DNA from: Kryptolebias marmoratus
Taxonomy: Eukaryota; Chordata; Actinopteri; Cyprinodontiformes; Rivulidae
Assembly: GCF_001649575.2 (NCBI RefSeq)
Contig: NC_051439.1
Coordinates: forward strand, 17,830,175-17,894,174
Direction: 5' to 3'
DNA: 64,000 bases
Shown: piece after piece, positions 61,881-64,000 of the stretch
Layout of the letters: every line of letters begins with the position of its first letter
Position numbering within the stretch: position 1 is the stretch's first letter
Notes under the pieces: generated by a model
What the model was told of the DNA's origin: nothing
The model's database searches: none
The model's input: the letters and a program-made list of their open reading frames with translations, nothing else
Program-made: the position numbers and the translations under genes

Positions 61881-62875
61881 TAACAACCTTTAAAATTTTC
61901 TGACAGATATGAAATGTTCAAACAAGCCCTGACTGCTTTTTGCTTGTTATACTTTCAGTTTTACAGTTTTATGGTTTTACCTTCTAAACCTCTGATGAAT
62001 ATAATCCAAAGACACATTAAACTGCAATCAAAGACTCTTTATTATCTGGTGCCAGAGAGACAATTACACAAGCAGACGCTTCTGCACGTCCCCCTCTGTC
62101 ATGAGGATGAGTTATATGTTCACTTATACGTGGATGTAACCAGTACTGTTAGCGCCTCTTTATCTTACAGGAAAATGTTTCTACACATCTCTATGGCTAA
62201 CAGCTCATTCTGCCGTGCCTGTGGTGTGATCACACTATGTCAAGTTGAGATAAGAAAACTGTCAGTCGCAAAGGTCACTTTCTTTCACTGTGTATGGGTC
62301 GCAGCTAACACACACACTCAAAATAACTGCATTAATAGACAAATGAAATAAAACAAAGCATCTCCACAAAACAGGCTTCTGTTTAGCCGTTTCTTCTCAC
62401 ACAGGAAGTTAGCAGAGAATTCTGCAGAGCTTAAAACAGTAGTAAGAGTAAGTACACTCTTCTTTTCATCTGCTAGTTTAAATGGTGTGTAAATATATTT
62501 CATTTTGTTTTTGCACTTGAATTTCTACAGCGTTTTATTTTTTAGGGGATTTTTTTGTTTTAAATTTTTCTGTTGTTTTTTTAAAGAGGGACAATGCACA
62601 TTAATCAAACACAAGCACAACAAAAGCACAATGTAAATGTGCCAGATTAAGCCATGTAGGCTAATTTTAAGATATCTAATTGTTAAAATCCCTTCTTATT
62701 CTCTGTGCCTTGCACAGGAGAGACCTGCTCCTTCTATTTAAAACATAAAGTGACTTTTTTTTTTATTTTTCAGCAGTAATATTTACTTGAGTAGATTTCT
62801 ACATGGTTAACTTTTACATAAAGAAAATTTCATCATAATAACTGTTTTTACTTTAGCTGTTTCATTTATTTCTTT
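61881..62875. other. intergenic, no gene seen
   Basis: AT-rich. The 145-codon frame at 61914-62351 has no recognisable features and is likely chance. Confidence 0.5.
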
Positions 62876-63400
62876 GATGCTCACATCCTGTTTCTGCACT
62901 TCTTTTGTGAAGTGCAACACCCATATAAAAACCACAACACTTATCTTAAAACTTAAACATGAAGCTCTGTTTTCTGTTACCAGTTGACAGACACCATTTT
63001 TGAATTGAGTTTATAAAAAATGACCAACAGTAACTCAGCTTGACAGAGAGAAAATTGAATTTTAGCATCAAGGTTATTCTCAAAGTGCTGTTTGCTGAAA
63101 ACTTGTATCAAGTAAGAAATAAGAAGGTACAGGAAATGCTCACATCCTGTTTCTGTACCTCCTTTTGTGAACTGCAAGATCCATTTAAAAACCACCAAGC
63201 ATGAACGGAAATGAAAAGCATTCTGAAGCTAACAGCTAAAAGGTGCTTGTTTTCAGTGTCTCTCATTTAAAAAAAACAGAGTAATTAAAAATTATTAAAG
63301 ATTGAAAAACAAAAAGAAAAAGAAGAAAATATCTTTGTCTGTTACCAGCAGACAGAGGCACCATTTTGAAACAGAGTCTATAAAAATGACCAACAATAAA
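62876..63400. repeat. diverged local duplication
   Basis: A segment with CTCACATCCTGTTTCTG...TTTTGTGAA occurs at about 62,879 and again 259 bases on. A second segment, CTGTTACCAG...ACC-ACAGTAA-like, occurs at about 62,975 and again near 63,340. Spacing differs because of indels. It may be an old tandem duplication or two transposon copies. Confidence 0.55.
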
Positions 63401-63511
63401 CCAGTTTTGTTAGGATTGGAGTATTACGAGTTATTGTTTGGTAATCATTTCATCATGTTTATGAGGCACCTTCATATCTTTCTGACCTTCAGCATCTGTA
63501 TGTCCCACCTC

Positions 63512-63800
63512 AGGCTCTCAGATCTCAGGGTACTGGCCTTTTAACAATCCCTACAGCCAAAAGACAAACTGTAGGAGAGCATGCCTTTTCCTTTTGTGCC
63601 CCATCTGTTCTGTGGAGGTTTAAAGCAAAGTTAAAGACCCATTTGTTCACTCTGTCCTATACATTTTAAATCCTATTCCTTTGTTTTATTGGGTTTTTAT
63701 CTGTACTTGTTTTTTATATTTTCACTGCTTTTATATTTTTATTGTTTATATCTTCTTGTAAATGTTCAGTGCTTTGGTTGAAAGCGCTTTATAAAGTTAT
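63512..63800 (+). mobile_element. L2-like LINE 3' end, degenerate
   Basis: From about 63,532 the frame reads LLTIPTAKRQTVGEHAFSFC, then APSVLWRFKAKLKTHLF, the usual end of L2/CR1-type reverse transcriptase proteins, with the NSLP segment deleted between W and FK. TAA is at 63667. The 3'UTR ends AGTGCTTTGG...AGCGCTTTATAAA, also typical of L2-like tails in fish. Confidence 0.55.
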
Positions 63801-63801
63801 C

Positions 63802-64000
63802 ATTAGGCCCGAGCAGCGACAGCGCTGCGAAGGCCTATTGTATTTCGTGGAATTCTTATTCTTCTTATTAGGCCCGAGCAGCGACAGCGCTGCGAAGGCC
63901 TATTGTATTTCGTGGATTTCTTCATTATTATTTTTCCGCGTCTTTCCGCGGCTCTTTGGACGACTTCCCATATTCAAAAACTCACCAAACTTCACCGAAA
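63802..64000. repeat. GC-rich interspersed repeat, start duplicated in tandem
   Basis: ATTAGGCCCGAGCAGCGACA begins at 63802 and again at 63867. The two copies agree for about 50 bases, and the second continues past the window end. This GC-rich sequence resembles a repeat common in fish genomes; I cannot name the family. It follows directly after the LINE tail. Confidence 0.6.

Noticed and set aside
61914..62351. 145-codon frame upstream of IRG copy 2
   Set aside because: No family features; composition fits chance.

Overview
The window is vertebrate nuclear DNA, most likely from a percomorph teleost. It has AT-rich introns with GT-AG splice sites, a tRNA-derived SINE, LINE and LTR fragments, and fish-style immunity-related GTPase (IRG) genes. 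No prokaryotic features, RNA genes or CRISPR arrays were seen. All reading was by eye, and family names come from remembered protein families rather than searches.

Region 1 (1-48,050, + strand) is almost entirely one gene, the formin daam2 (dishevelled-associated activator of morphogenesis 2). I placed 24 coding exons from 4,861 to 44,106. Every splice junction keeps frame, and together they give about 1,020 codons ending in TAA. The piece corresponding to roughly the first 56 residues of the human protein is not in the window and should lie upstream. Domains run in order: GTPase-binding and armadillo (FH3) region, coiled coil, proline-rich FH1, actin-nucleating FH2, and C-terminal autoregulatory DAD. 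A 30-nt in-frame microexon (32,187-32,216) lies in the FH2 linker where the paralogue DAAM1 has an optional short exon. The 3'UTR is about 3.9 kb and ends at the AATAAA at 48,025. DAAM2 family proteins link Wnt/PCP signalling through Dishevelled and Rho to actin assembly.

Region 2 (48,050-51,720) is gene-poor. It holds a degenerate H3.2-like histone open frame (51,245-51,628) whose last part is not histone: it reads in another frame into the C-terminal end and tailed 3' end of a non-LTR retrotransposon. This looks like a template-switch retro-chimera.

Region 3 (51,720-61,880, - strand) holds two tandem two-exon IRG genes of identical coding length (393 aa each). Each has a probable untranslated first exon and a TATA box. 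The duplicated unit also includes 3' flanking DNA. Copy 1 has a perfect interferon-stimulated response element (ISRE) next to its TATA box; in copy 2 the same site has decayed. A deleted LTR retroelement, a GC-rich insertion and small tandem duplications lie between or inside the copies. IRGs are interferon-inducible cell-autonomous immunity GTPases, so this is a small innate-immune cluster beside, and convergent with, a developmental gene. CTCF-like motifs occur around the junction.

Region 4 (61,880-64,000) is repeat-rich: diverged duplications, an L2-like LINE 3' end, and a GC-rich fish repeat present twice in tandem and running off the window.
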